Below, in pieces: positions 47,201-60,402 of a stretch of DNA of 64,000 nt. The notes beneath the pieces are model-generated. The model was not told the DNA's origin. It saw nothing but the letters and a program-made list of their open reading frames with translations, and made no database searches. Within the stretch, counting starts at the first letter, position 1. Each line of letters opens with the position of its first letter. Location: positions 19,983,989-20,047,988 of the forward strand of contig CM073537.1 of NCBI GenBank assembly GCA_037074615.1, read 5' to 3'. The stretch is from Leucaena leucocephala. Taxonomy: Eukaryota > Streptophyta > Magnoliopsida > Fabales > Fabaceae. A program made the translations under genes and the position numbers.

Positions 47201-49481
47201 CAAATTTTACATGAAAAAATACTTTGGAAGAAAAAAACACGGCAGACATCAACAAAGTAAGCCGCTCCTCTTCACTTGCAGTGGCACAGATCCATATTTA
47301 TGGTCCATACAGTTGCACGACAATATGCATTAAAAAAGTCAAAAAAATTAGATTATACATAAATAAACTATAGAACACCTGATGACTTGAACTTGAGCTT
47401 TAATTATCAGATTGTCAGAAGTGTCCACAAATCCATCATACACTTTTGAAAGCTCCATGAACTTTTTCCAACCCCAGTCATGCTCCTTCTTCCAGAATCG
47501 ATGCAGTGTATCTGGAAAACTCAAGTTCAAGTTACTAAAAAGGGTCGATACAAAAATTGAACATTACAAAAATTGTTAAATAACAGACCAGAATATTTTG
47601 ATTTTTTTGGATCTTTATTCACCACAGCTATTGTAAATTGTGCAAAATGGCTCCATCCTGTACCAAGCCATGAAGGTAGAAAAGAAAAGGTCAAGCTTTA
47701 TCTGATCAAGTAAAACTAATGATCATCAACGCAGTTGTAGAAGGTTCAATAATCAAACCTGGAAGAAGTTTGTCATGATTAGCTACGCATAAAAACAAAG
47801 ACAGATGATTGCAGACATCACAACCTTGTGGATAAATTAAAATATACCTGCCACATACCATATCATAGTTAGGTCCATCAAAAAGTGAAAACTAACAAGG
47901 GCATGAGTTTCAAGTCATAAATACCAATACAGAAAATCATAAAGATATATGTTAGCTGAAAACTAGGGTGCCCACGAATGCTGATTATTGTCTGATATTT
48001 ATGATATATGATAAAACCTTCACAAGTGGGACAGAAGAAAAGTTATCACTAGGATGACAAATTGGTGCATGACACAGTCATTGGCTCCTCCAACATTCAA
48101 TGATTTATGAACTCTGGAAATTGCAGTGTTGATATTACCTATAATTCTCTAGCCCTATATTTGGGAATGTTCAAGATCACACAGCCATTATTGATCGAAG
48201 GCCAAAGCCACAATGAAAAAAGGCTAACATAGAGAAATGGAACATGAATTGGGGTGGGGGATTGAAAGGTTAACCTCTCCATTATCCAAACACAAAAAGA
48301 AAGCCACCACCTTTTAAACTAACCCAAGTATTTTTATCAACCAGTAAAAGGGGAAAAAGAGTGTTATACCTTCACAGTAAAATTTCACCTAAGTGTACAC
48401 ATCTCGAAATTTACCATAAAACCATAATCACACTGCGTCTAACGGAAGGGGGGGCTAATGCATACTTTAAGAGATTACACATTCAAGAAAAGAAGCTGAA
48501 GCACACACATATAGAAAAAAATTTAAATGGAACTCACACAAACAACAGAGAAAAATAAGCACGGAAGCATGCATACATGTCAAGCCAATAATTTTTTATC
48601 TTAAAACTTCATACCATTTGTAGCCGCCAACCTCGAATGCGCTACTGCGAAGCTCCCTTTTGGTAATCTGAGAAAATTTTTCAATCTTCCATGTGTATTT
48701 TCCATATAATTCAGAAGGTTTTGGCCCTGGTAAAGAAAAACTAGATATTTGAACAACTACAATTTTTATGTAAAATATAAGATGTGGAACAATTAACCAA
48801 GGATCAATGCTGGTACACTGAGTCAAACGGGTTTAAAAGTTCTATCATTCACAATAGGTGCACAAATGGCTGGACAAGACTAAAATATCTTATCCATAAG
48901 AGGTGGCTTGCCAATGTTATGGATTGTAATTGTTTCCAAAATCTGTCTACAGATTTTATATGAACCAAAATTTTTAACCATGTCTCTCAATATGAACAGC
49001 AATAAATAATAAAATAATAGAATTAATTGATAATAGCATACTTTGTCCAAACTACAAATCATGATATATTTACTTCTTACGCCTGCTACTCAAATAATTA
49101 AAAAACAGTAAAATACTGATAATAAATCATCAGAATGAAAATACAATTTCAGAAAAAACCCGCATTTAATACAACATTATGATACACTGATTACCATCTC
49201 TTCAGCTCACTCCATGGTATGGGAATCAAAATAACGCATTTTTCTGCAATGTAACAATTCAAATTACACAACTAGTTAAAGGATAAACAGAAAAGAAATA
49301 TACCACCATCTTCATTGTCATCAGTATCCCAGTATGGGGGTGAAGTAGATGGAGTTCCATTTTCAACCTGCTCAGAAGACCTCCATTCCGCCAATGCTTC
49401 GCCAGATTGACAGCCCTGCCCACTTGAAATTCCATCAACAGACTTTCCAACTCCAGAGTTCTCAATCACAACCCCAGCCAT
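41235..49481 (-). CDS. TRAF1: TRAF1-type MATH-domain adaptor protein
   Basis: Arabidopsis TRAF1a/1b (MUSE14/13) are MATH adaptors that work with SCF-CPR1 to turn over NLR immune receptors and also influence autophagy. Twelve GT-AG exons: 49481-49304, 48726-48615, 47847-47759, 47657-47589, 47511-47379, 46444-46286, 45755-45407, 44900-44788, 44385-44235, 44137-43662, 43579-43375, 42608-41235. Phases agree; 1135 residues, close to the family's ~1050-1100. Start MAGVVIENSGVGKSVDGISS matches the family N-terminus. The MATH domain covers about residues 67-195 (GKYTWKIEKFSQI, GGYKWYILIYPQGCDVCNHL, LLPGWSHFAQFTIAVVN, FWKKEHDWGWKKFMEL). Next come FRCLDCQYRRELVRVYLTNV and KVVVKHFFIEKEVTSTLVMD. A charged coiled-coil (EELIREEEAAWQAESEQKA) and basic run lie at about 410-465, then a long Ser/Pro-rich disordered tail. 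Upstream exons near 50350-50450 may be 5' UTR. Confidence 0.93.
42705..42716. repeat. Poly-C run in a TRAF1 intron
   Basis: An uninterrupted C run in the last intron of the TRAF1 gene (42609-43374). It is unusual in AT-rich intron sequence and a likely place for read-length error, but it does not touch coding sequence. Confidence 0.8.
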
Positions 49482-52400
49482 TCCCTGCTCAGAAACTATT
49501 CCACTAACACTTCTCTGATAACACCTGCTAGATAATGAGCACAGAGACAAATCGCCAAAATAAGTTCTTAATTCTTAAACCCCACTTTGCTTTATAAGAT
49601 AGTGAATCATTCCAACAGTTACAATATAATTTCCTAGTTACATCAAAATATCTTATAATATAATAAATATAAAAAGTCAACTTATAGTCCCTTAACACTT
49701 ACTTCTTGTCAGTTTTACATAACAGGCTCATAAGCCAGCGGCATATATCGTTCCAAATGATAGCAAAACCCAACAGATTTAAAACCCATATTGATATTGT
49801 AACAATCAGGACCAGAGAAACCCCGGCACCCTCCACCGAACCAATGTGTCCTAGTAGGAGGCTAGCTTTCTCATTTATCAAAACTCAAAACATTTCCAGG
49901 TGAAGAGGAAAAGTGAAAAACTTCAGTTCTGATACCCCTCCTGATTATTACTGACCACCAAATACCCCCTACATTTTCACCAACCAAAACCAAAAACCCA
50001 CATCGAGAAGAAAAAAAGTATCAATAAAACCCTAAAATGAATATGTAAAATAATGAGAAATTAAGTTCAGAATCAATCAAATGGATTAAAGCAGCCCCAA
50101 TTAAACCCATAAAATAACGAGATTACGTTCCCAGTCCAACGAGCTCAATTAAAGAAATACAAGAACACGATAAACCCCGAAACAATCCATGCCAAAACCG
50201 AACAAGATCTTGGGCAATAATCCCGGAAAAACCATTGATCAAAATCCGCCGAATGACGCAAAGGATGAGACCAAGAAATAACAAGTAAACAATTACGACG
50301 GAGTATGGAATTATAGACGGCATCGCTCGGATCCACTAGGCATACAAACCTGAAATCGAAAACCAGAGCTTTTGTCAAAGGGCCAACCCGACCTCTGAGA
50401 TTTTAGAGAGAGAGAAACGATGAGGGAGGAAGAGAGAGGTCTAGGTGAGCAGTAACAAAGAGCAAAGGCGGAACCGAAAAAGAAAATAACATTTATTTTT
50501 ATTTTAAAGAGCTCCTTTTATTTTTATTTTTCTTCCAAATCCCACAGATTCTTGCAAGGAAATCCTGGAGGATGGCGAAGCTGAGGGATGGGGTTGGAGG
50601 CGAAGGTCGAAACAAATCCATTTTCCCTTCTCCAATGAATTTATATAGTACGGATGCGCCTGGGTTATTTATTTCTCATGAATATTATGAATACAGTTAA
50701 TTTTAATTAAGATTCATATTATGTTGATAAAAAAATTAAGAATAATATTAATGATTTACACTGTTTTTCTGGCAAAATAAACAACTTTTAACGAATACGC
50801 ACGGGGACAAAAATGCGAAACTGACGAAGCCGAAGAGCGTAATTTTCGTATGGTTCGATTGTTTTTATGAGCGTCATGTTGCTTTCCTGTCCAAGTATAT
50901 CATGTGGGTCTATAATTTATACATATATTTAATATTTTTATTCATCTATTTATAAATCATAATCAATAACCTTAAATAAAATTTTACTTAATATTTAAAA
51001 GATTAAGCTTAATGATATTAATTAATTAATAATATTATTAATTAATTTTAAGATATTTTAAATTGTTAATCATAATAATTATAAATTTTTAATTTTTAAA
51101 AATTTTAAGCCAATAATAATAATTAATTAATAATTTTATTAACTAATTATATGATATTTATAATTATAATAATAATTCATAATAATCATAAATATATTAA
51201 AGAAATACTTTTTATAATTTTTAACTTTGGTGGATTCTAAACAATTCTATGTATATAATTATTAGTAAATATTTTTTAAGAAAATAACTAATTTCATGAT
51301 TTTTATATATATATTTTTAACTAATTGTGGCTGAATAAATTTCTCATATCTTTATATCTTTAGACACCCAATACAATGCAATATAATATTTAATAGTATT
51401 GAAATGTTGTTAGGAAAATTGAGCAAAAATATTTTTTTTATATTTAATCAAACAAAAATAAAAAATAAAATTTTATAATGTCCCTCAATCAATAAAAAAA
51501 AAAAAAAGCTTTCCTTCCTAGATTTATCGGGAGGTGGCAGCAGTGATAGCGGTGGGGGTGATGATAATAGTGACAATGTGGGAAGGAGACTATCAAAATA
51601 AAAATATTTAATTGTGAATAGAGAATTTAATTATCCTATTCATAGGTTGCTCTTGTAACTTGCAACTGAAATTCTCATTCTTTTCCAGTTATCTACAAAA
51701 TTATTTATAACTCATTTTATGATAAAAAAATTTAAAAATTAATTATTGTTAATTAATCTATTGAGACTTAATTGATATAAAAATTTCTGGAGACTTAAAA
51801 GTTTTATCTCTTATTCTTTTAGGTAGAGTAGGCGGTATTTTCTAACCGATAACTGGAGAGTAATTATTTTAAGATATATAGATCATTGAAATAAATTTTA
51901 TTTATTTTAATAAAGTCTTTTTTATACACATTAACTAATTTAAATATAGAGTATCATGTTTAAAAACTTCACTTATCTATTAATTATGCCACACTTTATT
52001 AATATTTTGAGCTTGTAAGTGACTTAAATGCATAACACTGTAGAAGCCTATATAGCTTTATTTTCTTGATCAACATAGATAGTTCTATTCAAAACTCATG
52101 AATGAAAATAATTATATAAAAAATCTATTTTAATTATATATAATAATACTTAAATATAACATAATAGCACAAAATATCAATCAAATAATTGCATAAAATT
52201 AACAATATTCAGTTTTATTTTTCTCATAATTTAAACAAATCTCATATCTACGAATTAGTTGAACTCTTGAACTTGAGAGTTCAGAGTTATTTTTTTGCCA
52301 ATCAATAAAATATTATAATCAAGTTCTGTAATAACATTAAATAAAATTAATATTGAAAATGGGGGAGTAAAGCGATCAGAATTTAAAATGCCTAAACTAC

Positions 52401-52559
52401 CCCCAATCCTTCTTGTCGTTGCCACTTGCGACAAGCTTTGCCCTCAAAGCTTCTGATACCGTTTTTCCCTCTTCAGCTCCCCTCTGTTGAATAAATTTGG
52501 AGTCGTCCATGTATCGATTTTGCAATTTTTGTTTCTTCTGGTTTGCTCGATAGATTCAA
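49482..52559. other. TRAF1 5' region and AT-rich intergenic DNA
   Basis: The TRAF1 leader, probably split by an intron, and its promoter reach to about 50650 (GA run at 50405-50442). From 50660 to 52380 the sequence is extremely AT-rich and I see no gene. A small open frame at 52560-52835 (91 codons) has no recognisable family. Confidence 0.55.
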
Positions 52560-52835
52560 ATGGCAAACCCTGAAATTTTTACCATCTCCGTCGTTTCGTC
52601 CACGACGGTTTTTCTGGGTCAGCGGTGCATCGTCGAGCTAGGGCAAATAATATTGAAGGCTATGGGGTGGAACGAAGCCGAAATAACTTCTGTGCTTTGC
52701 TTTAGATTTCAGATTCACTACGCACTTTCGTGTTTTCGGCATCATGGTTTGTCGCTCAGATTTCAGATTGTTTGTCCCCAGGTTCTGGTAAAAATCAATA
52801 CCCTCACCAACCAGATTCAGATGCCAAAATCTTAA

Positions 52836-54759
52836 ATCTCGTGAAAATTTTTAATCTTTTCGATCCATTCTAGTTCTGTTTTGCTAGAATCAGGCCGCAA
52901 ATTCTCAATTCAAAGCCCTAACATGCTCCTTTTTTCTTCAATTTCCTCCTAATTCTTGAACTTTAACTGCTAAGTGATAACATGGTTAAAACTCGAATAA
53001 ATAAGAATTTAATAATCATTCATACAGACTAAGCTACAATTTAAACTACAACTAAAGCGACTCGTCGGGATAAGCCATCATCAGAAATTTTTTGTCTCAG
53101 AAATTAACACAACGGTGGGATAAAGTTTCATCTTTGCAATTTCTCCAGAACTCTCATCAATTTTCGCAACATGGTCGGAGTGAAAACGGGAAAGTTGGAG
53201 ACATTGCAAAGATGAAACAATATCTAACCGCTATGAAATATGAATAGGATGTTGTTAAATGCTGAGAAACAACAGTAGCATTCATGGGTGAAGGGGGAAT
53301 GCATCTTTATACTAAACCACTGCCCCAATGCAATTTCAAAGGGCGAAAATCCCGTTCGAATCAGTTTCACGTCAAAGAGATAAGAATAAGATCATCACAT
53401 ATATTATCTTCACAAAGTTTACATTAAATGTATTTTAAATTTTAAATTCATTTAAAAAACTAAAAAATTGCAGTTTTATTTTTAGGGAACCAAAATATTT
53501 TTGTAATAAGATACTTCAAATTTAAAGAAGTAACAAAAATTTCTTCGTAAGTTTTAAAAGATCAATCAATAAATTAATTAGGCTATCTTTTTCATGAACT
53601 TGTACTACAATATGGACATATTGAAAGTTTTTATTATTTATAATTATCTACTTGCACTTTTTTTTTAAAGTAAAGATAGAATTTAAGAGTAAAATAGGAA
53701 AAATAGGCTAAATAGGTTAGCCCAACCCGTTTAGTCAGCAAATGAAAAAAAACTGTTTTTATAAGTACGCATCTCTTTTTTTATTAACACGTCTTCTAAT
53801 AAAAAATTAATTTTGATTGGTTATATTGTGAAAAAATATCATTTCTATTAAACTTAACTTCTAAAAAAAACAGAACAGGGTAGCGGATCCATTGGCCAAG
53901 GCAGACGGTTTTGGAATTGGAATTTTTTTTAATACTATTCGTCTTACCTTTAAAATGTGGATAGATTTAACTTTTTCTTTTAAATTTTTGTATTAAAAAA
54001 AAGATATTATTATCAAGTATCTTAGTTTTAAGGTTCATAATTATACTTTTAAAATAAATATCTCTTCTAAAAATTAAATTCAAAAATTAGAGTGATCTAG
54101 CAGACACGGCTATAGACTAACTCTAGATTTTGGAATTGGAAATTGGAAGCATCTATATTCATCTAATTCATTTACGACCACTCTATTAATAGTTAGTAAA
54201 TGTAACGTTGTTTGAAACAACATGCACACAAATAGAATTGAGATAAGACTTTTGAGGGGTGTTGAAGTCTGTATAAGATAGCTCCTCCAAATACAACAAA
54301 ACCTAACGCTCTTAATTTTCAACAATTGTAGAAAAAAATGATATAAGTAGTATAACGTTATCCATTAAAACAAGCAACAGAACGAGGGAGGATACGATAT
54401 CACCGATGTAGACGTGTCAAAAATGAAAAGCCATATATCATCATTTTATCTTTCCGTTTCAAAATGAAAAGGCAAGAAAAAAGTCTAATATCTCAAGTAT
54501 GTAGACAAGTATACCAATAAAGCCAAGAATGGTTGGCTGAAGGACCTATACAAAGCAAGAACATACATAAACACAAAATGAAAACAGGGGAGGGACTCTT
54601 TGGTTTAACTAGTTTTAAGGAAATCTCAATATTGACTTAATAAATACCAAGTTACCAACTTACCAAGTTCAACGGCTTTTCTTTTTTCTTGATCCCATAC
54701 CAAGATCAACAATTTTTTTAATTATGATATACCAATTTTATCTAATTGCGTTGCAGAAC
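52836..54759. other. AT-rich intergenic; start of dioxygenase duplication
   Basis: No gene is seen. From about 54240 the sequence resembles 57290-57700 and 61400-61560 (AATACAACAAAACCT, TTAATTTTCAACA, AGTAGTATAACGTTA), so the tandem duplication unit of the dioxygenases begins here. Confidence 0.6.
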
Positions 54760-56119
54760 TCAAATCCTGAAATGAGTAAGAGCAGAAGTCCCATCCAAGC
54801 CTTTTGCATTGAAGTAAGCTACGTACTCTGCAACAGTGGTTTCTCTATATTTTGGAGGGTTATCCTCAGATAATAACTCCTTTATGGGTCCAAGTAGCTT
54901 TGGTGACGACTTCAAACCCTCGCTAAAAAAGCTAGCTACAGATATTCTTGGACCCTCAAGATTAGCCAATACTCTGTGTTCTACACTCTTGAACTTGTCA
55001 TTTGTTATAAGCTGCACTTGAAGAAAACTACCCATTACCCACATATGTCATGTGTGATTTCAAATATCATCGTGTTCCTTCTACGCTAACAAACAATAGC
55101 TGCAAGAAAAACAAAGAAACACATGGGAAAGAAGAGAAAGCTTGCCTGCAAAAGGTCACCAATGTTAACAACTAAAGCTCCGGGAACTGGTGGAACATCA
55201 ATCCATGTTTTGTCGTAAAGAACCTGAAGGCCGCCAATTTGGTCTTGGAGAAGTACCGTGAGAAAGTCATTATCGGAGTGCTTAGTGGTTCCCAAAGTGA
55301 GGTCTGGTTCAGGACAAGCAGGGTAGTAATGGCCAAGAGCTAAAAGCCCCTCGGCACAACCCATGTCTTTCAAATGATTTGGGTTTAGACCAAGAGCTTC
55401 CGAGAATAACTCAACCAACAATACTCCCAATTTCATTATGTGTTTTCCGTATTCTAGTAATATATCTCTGCAAGTAGATGCAAGAAATAAACCCGAAAAA
55501 GAAGACTTCAAATTTCATATTTTGACGTCCAACTATATATCTTGCAAACTAGAATTCTTGAATTACATATGATCTAATTTGCCTAAAAGCAATGAAAATA
55601 CCTGCATATTTCGGGCAACTCTTCTGGTTTTGGAGGATTGGGAGCAATGTAATACAGAAAAGTATCCCTCCAGTTCAAAGCTGGTGAACTGTAAATATCA
55701 AAGTTGCTATTATACACAAAAGTTTTCATTGGATCACGTGTGTACAGTTCCTTTTTGACCTCCAAATCTTGCTCATAAAACCTTCGCACACCTCCCATAA
55801 TCTCATCAAGAACTTCTAGAGGAATACTATGATTGACCACCTGAAAGAAACCCCATGTCTCAGAAGCTTCCCTAACTCTTTCAACTATTTCTTGGCGCTT
55901 TCTGGGCCCTTTATCAACATCGGAGAGGTCTATAACTGGAATAACATGCTCTGTGTCTCCCAAATTCGAAGCTTGTACAGATGGATCAAGAGGATGATGG
56001 AACATAGGGGGAATCTTGGTGACTCCTGCATCAACTAGCCCCTTGACCCCAGCTTTTGTGTCATCAAATGCTTTGCGCTCACTTTGTTCCTCAGGTTCTA
56101 ACTTCCATGTCATTCCCAT
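54760..56119 (-). CDS. 2-oxoglutarate/Fe(II) dioxygenase A (ACC-oxidase-like)
   Basis: Member of the '1-aminocyclopropane-1-carboxylate oxidase homolog' branch (DOXC type) of plant 2-oxoglutarate dioxygenases; the substrate is not known and it is not a true ACC oxidase. Exons 56119-55602, 55467-55146 and 55011-54760 give 363 residues. Intron 1 is GT-AG; intron 2 starts with GC (CAG|GCAAGC) and ends AG. The N-terminal DIOX_N domain has KAGVKGLVDAGVTKIPPMF, HVIPVIDLSDVD and WGFFQVVNHSIP. Iron ligands are His236 and Asp238 in TTKHSDNDFLTVLLQD and His292 in SVEHRVLANLEG; Arg302/Ser304 (PRIS) bind 2-oxoglutarate. Ser98 replaces the usual Gly of NHGIP. A leader intron from about 56454 to 56142 is likely. 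Confidence 0.92.
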
Positions 56120-57737
56120 TTTGCTTCTCTTTAAAGTGCCTTAGATATAAGATACAGTACAAATGAATCAAGCAACTTGTTCAAAGTGAATCAGCACTAG
56201 AAAGACTCACACCAGGTGAATCAAAGTTGCAGACAATAACCAGGACGCAAAAAAAAAATCATCCTAGTTTGGAAAACTCATAATCGAAGAGGTTAAAGCA
56301 GAAGGAAAAGTTGGGCATGGTAGAAAGAGAGGACCTTGTCGTTTTTGAGTTCGGAAACTTGAAATCACAGATGCGGTCAAACAGCAAAACCCCTTCTAAA
56401 GAGAAACCAAAACCAGTAAAGTATAGGAGAAAAACAAAAAGATGAGAGACGCACCTGAAATTGCAGCGCTGTAGTCAGCACAGTCCACTTATCTTGCTTG
56501 GCCACAACAGATAATGAGTAAAAGAAGGAAGGAGGAAAGAAATAAAATTTGTTAGTGGAAGAGAGGGTAGCGGCGACTTTGAGGCTGAATGTGGCCGAGC
56601 ATTAATTATGCGTTTCTCCCTTGGCTCCGCCAGACTCGAAATATTGATCAAGAAATTTAGAAATAATAATATCAGTTGTAAATTGTGGCACTCAAAACAA
56701 ACATTTTTTCGATACAATAAAAGTTAAATATTTTATCAGTAATTGAGATTCATTAAATTGCAGTCAACACTCTGGAATCTCTTATAGCAGTTAATTTTTG
56801 TTGGATCCACGTAAAATTATTTTTTAATACCAATAAATGTTCTAAACTAATTTTTAATATAATTTTACTGTTAAAATATTTATTTATTAGCAATAAATAT
56901 CCTAATTTGGGATTTCATGCCGTTGAAAATAGATTTGAGTGTTGAATGTATGAAAAATTTTGAGTAATTACTCAATAACAAAATTCTTACAGCAACAATA
57001 AAATTTAGATTTAAAATTTTATAAATTATGAAGTAACTCTTTATTAATTTGATCAATTTTTATTATTATAATTATATAAATTATACTATAAATTATATCT
57101 TATATTAAGAATTTATAAAAAAATATATATAAAAATCAATTTTCAGAAAATTTTGTCGGAACTAACTGTCATTGAAGCAATTGTTTGATATAATTTTGTC
57201 ACGCATAAAAAATAAGTAATTGTTTGAGAATGTTATTCTCCCAAAAATCTTTAAAAACACGAGGAACAAACAAATATAATTGAGAAAAGACTTCGAGGGG
57301 TGAATTTTCACTCTCTTCAAAGATTTGGTCTATACTCTGTAGAATAAAACTCTTCCAAAATACAACAAAACCTCTGAAAACCCTCTTAATTTTCAACACT
57401 TAGTCACTTACAATATATCTCTTATAAGTAGCCGTCCCACTGCTACTTAATATAAAAAATAGATAATTAATTTATAAATATTAAAAAAATTAATTAAATT
57501 AATTATTTATAATAAATATATAATAATTTTTTTAAAATACTATTTTTAATAATACACATCATAAGTATCTTTTCATAAAAACTCCCTTATTATGTACATT
57601 CAATAATAATATTTAGAAAAAAAATTATAAATTTAAAAATAAAATAAATTTATATCTTATATTTAAAATAAAAATAAGTATAGTTAACAATTAAAACAAG
57701 CAACAGAACACAAGGTAAGCGGCAGGAGACCCCCAAT
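56120..57737. other. Upstream region of dioxygenase A and 3' flank of B
   Basis: Contains the probable 5'-UTR exon of copy A (ending at about 56455, CAG|GTGCGT on the minus strand), its promoter, then very AT-rich sequence. From about 57200 it resembles the 3' flanks of the other copies. No other gene is seen. Confidence 0.6.
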
Positions 57738-58332
57738 TAGGGCTGGTAATGCGGGCCAACCCGCCGAAAACGGGTTGGCCCGCCGCGGGTTGGGGTGGAG
57801 GCAGGTTGGGGAAACCCCAACCCGAGACCGCTATGGCGGGTTGGCGGGCTAGCCCGCCAACCCGCCAGCTTTTTTTTTTAATTTTTTTTTTCAACTTTTT
57901 TAAAAAAAAAATTACATATGTCAATATTAATTAGATTCGAATCATGTCTTAAGTCGTCAAAATATTTATTTAGTCAATTTTATCACTATCTATAGATAAA
58001 TCTATCACAAAGAAAATAATAATAAAATAAAATAAATATATATAAAGAAAGAAATGACTCAATGAGATAAAGTTAATATAAATTAAGTATAATATCTTTT
58101 GTTTAACTAAGGCTCTCAAATTAGTAAAGTATAAATGTGTAATATAAATAATAAAAAAAAAAGCGGGCTAACCCGCCAACCCAGCGGGTTAGCCCGCCGC
58201 GGGTGCGGACTTGGCGGGTGCGGGTCAAAAAGACCCGCATCAAAGTGAGTTGTAATATTTACAACCCAACCCGCCATTTTTTGGCGGGTTGACGGGTTAA
58301 GTCCGCGGGCCCAACCCAAATTACCAGCCCTA
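57738..58332. mobile_element. hAT-like MITE with GC-rich subterminal repeats
   Basis: Ends are inverted: TAGGGCTGGTAAT at the left and ATTACCAGCCCTA at the right, fitting the hAT end consensus TAGGG. Both ends carry many copies of GCGGGTTGGC and its reverse, while the middle is AT-rich. Flanks CCCCAAT and CCCTAAT are a target duplication with one difference. There is no transposase frame. Comparison with the 61.5-kb flank shows the same sequence without the insert. Confidence 0.75.
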
Positions 58333-58672
58333 CCCTAATTTCTTCCGGGAAAATTCAAACAGTAACAACTATATCACAGATATGGACGTGTCAATAATGA
58401 AAAGCCATCTATCATCATCTTATCTTATGCCTCGAAGGAAGTGAATGCACTTTTTTATACAAAGCAAGAACATATATAAACACAAAATGGAAACAGGGGA
58501 GGGACTCGAGGCTTTAACTAGTTTTAAGGCAATCTTAATATTTAATTTTACCAAATCCACCAACTTACCAAGCTCAACGGGTTTTCCCTTTTTTCTTGAC
58601 CCAATACCAAGTTCGACAGTTTATTTATTTATGATTTATGATACCCCAGTTTTATCTATTTGCATTCAGGAG

Positions 58673-60402
58673 CTAAATCCTGAAATGAGTAAGAGCAGAA
58701 GTCCCATCCAGCCCTTTTGCGATGAAGTAAGTAGTGTACTCTGCAACAGTTGTTTCTCTGTATTTTGGAGGGTTATCTTCAGATAGCAGTTCCTTTATGG
58801 GACCAAATAGCTTTGGTGATGCCCTCACACCCCCGCTTAGAAAGCTAGCTACCGATATTCTTGGACCGTGGAGATTAGCCAATACTCTGTGTTCTACACT
58901 CTTGAATCTGTCATTTGTTATCAGCTGCACTTGCACAAAACTATCCATTACCAACACGTCATGTGTGATGTGTGATTTCAAATATCATCGTGTTCCTTCT
59001 ACGCTAACAAACAATAGCTGCAAGAAAAACAAAGAAACACATGGGAAAGAAGAGAAAGCTTGCCTGCAAAAGGTCACCGATGTTAACAACTAAAGCTCCA
59101 GGAACCGGTGGAATATCAATCCATGTGTTCTCGTAGAGAACCTGAAGGCCACCAATTTGGTCTTGGAGAAGTACTGTGAGAAAGTCATTGTCAGAGTGCT
59201 TAGTGGTTCCCAAAGTGAGGTCTGGTTCAGGACAAGCAGGGTAGTAATGGCCAAGAGCTAAAAGCCCCTCCGCACAACCCATGTCTTTCAGATGATTTGG
59301 GTAGAGACCAAGAGCTTCCGATAATAACTCCAACAACAATATTCCCAACTTAATTGTGTGTGTTTCGTATTCTAGTAATATATCTCTGCAAGTAGATGCA
59401 ACCAGGAAAAAAATAAAGAAACGAAAGAAAGACTTCAAATCTCATTTTTTAACCTTCAATTATATATGATATAGTTTGCCTAAAAGCAATGAAATACCTG
59501 CATGTTTCCGGCAACTCTTCTGGTTTTGGAGGATTAGGAGCAATGTAATACATAAAAGTATCTCTCCAATTCAAAGCTGGTGAACTGTACAGATCAAAGT
59601 TTCCATTATACACAAAAGGTTTCGATGGATCAAGTGTGTATAGTTCCTTTTTGACATCCAAATCTTGCTCATGAAACCTTCGCACTCCATCTATAATCTC
59701 ATCAAGAACATGTGGAGGAATACCATGATTGACCACCTGAAAGAAACCCCATCTCTGAGAGGCTTCCCTAACTATTTCAACTATTTCTTGGCGCTTGCTG
59801 GGTGCTTTATCAACATCGGAGAGGTCTATAACAGGAATAACATGCTTTGTGTCTCCCAAATTCGAAGGTTGTTCAGATTTATCAAGAGGATGATGGAACA
59901 TAGGAGGAATCTTGGTGATTCCTGCATCAACTAGCCCCTTGACACCAGCCTTTGTGTCATCAAAGGCTTTGCGCTGCCTTTTGTCATGGGTGACTGTTGG
60001 AGTCCCACATCGGATAGGTGTGGAGGGGTCCTGGGCTATATAAGCGTGGCGCTGCACACCCTGTACGAACCGGTTTTATGGGGAGAGGGTAATGGCCACG
60101 TGACAAGTGGTATCAGAGCCGACCCGCTCCGACTCCGATGTCCCGCCAAGCGCCCCTCGAGGTGTGGGGACCCTCGAAGGTGTGGGGTAGGCAGGGGGCC
60201 CCACTGTGACGAGGGCGTCACAGGATTGGGTGGGGGAGAATGTCATGGGTGACTGTTGGAGTCCCACATCGGATAGGTGTGGAGGGGTCCTGGGCTATAT
60301 AAGCGTGGCGCTGCACACCCTGTACGAACCGGTTTTATGGGGAGAGGGTAATGGCCACGTGACACTTTGCTCCTCAGGTTCTAACTTCCGTGTGATTCCC
60401 AT
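58673..60402 (-). pseudogene. Dioxygenase B, exon 1 split by a TRIM element
   Basis: Same three-exon gene as copy A: body of exon 1 to 59498, exon 2 59385-59064, exon 3 58924-58673, with the same GC-AG second intron. The native ATG is at 60402, but after 12 codons (MGITRKLEPEEQ) the TRIM at 60364-59982 interrupts. Reading on from that ATG stops 23 codons into the TRIM. The rest of exon 1 resumes at 59981 (QRKAFDDTKAGVKG) and is intact, including WGFFQVVNHGIP, TTKHSDNDF and SVEHRVLANL. An ATG inside the antisense LTR (60057) is in frame and could give a protein with 26 or so foreign residues replacing the native first 13. Whether that is made is unknown. Confidence 0.85.
59982..60364 (+). mobile_element. 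TRIM element inserted in dioxygenase B exon 1
   Basis: Terminal-repeat retrotransposon in miniature, 383 bp. Two 124-bp LTRs (59982-60105, 60241-60364) appear identical base for base, with ends TGTCA and TGACA. Between them are only 135 bp: primer site TGGTATCAGAGCC two bases after the left LTR (60108-60120) and a purine tract GGGTGGGGGAGAA just before the right LTR. Flanking CTTT (59978-59981 and 60365-60368) is the target duplication. It codes for nothing and must use another element's enzymes. Each LTR has a TATATAA box on the plus strand. Confidence 0.95.

Noticed and set aside
52560..52835. A 91-codon open frame preceded by a leader-like sequence
   Set aside because: No recognisable family, no splice continuation, and composition like the surrounding DNA. 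Transcripts would be needed to support it.
54110..54325. Minus-strand frame near the dioxygenase duplication boundary
   Set aside because: The matching DNA at 57.3 and 61.4 kb does not keep the frame, so it is not coding.
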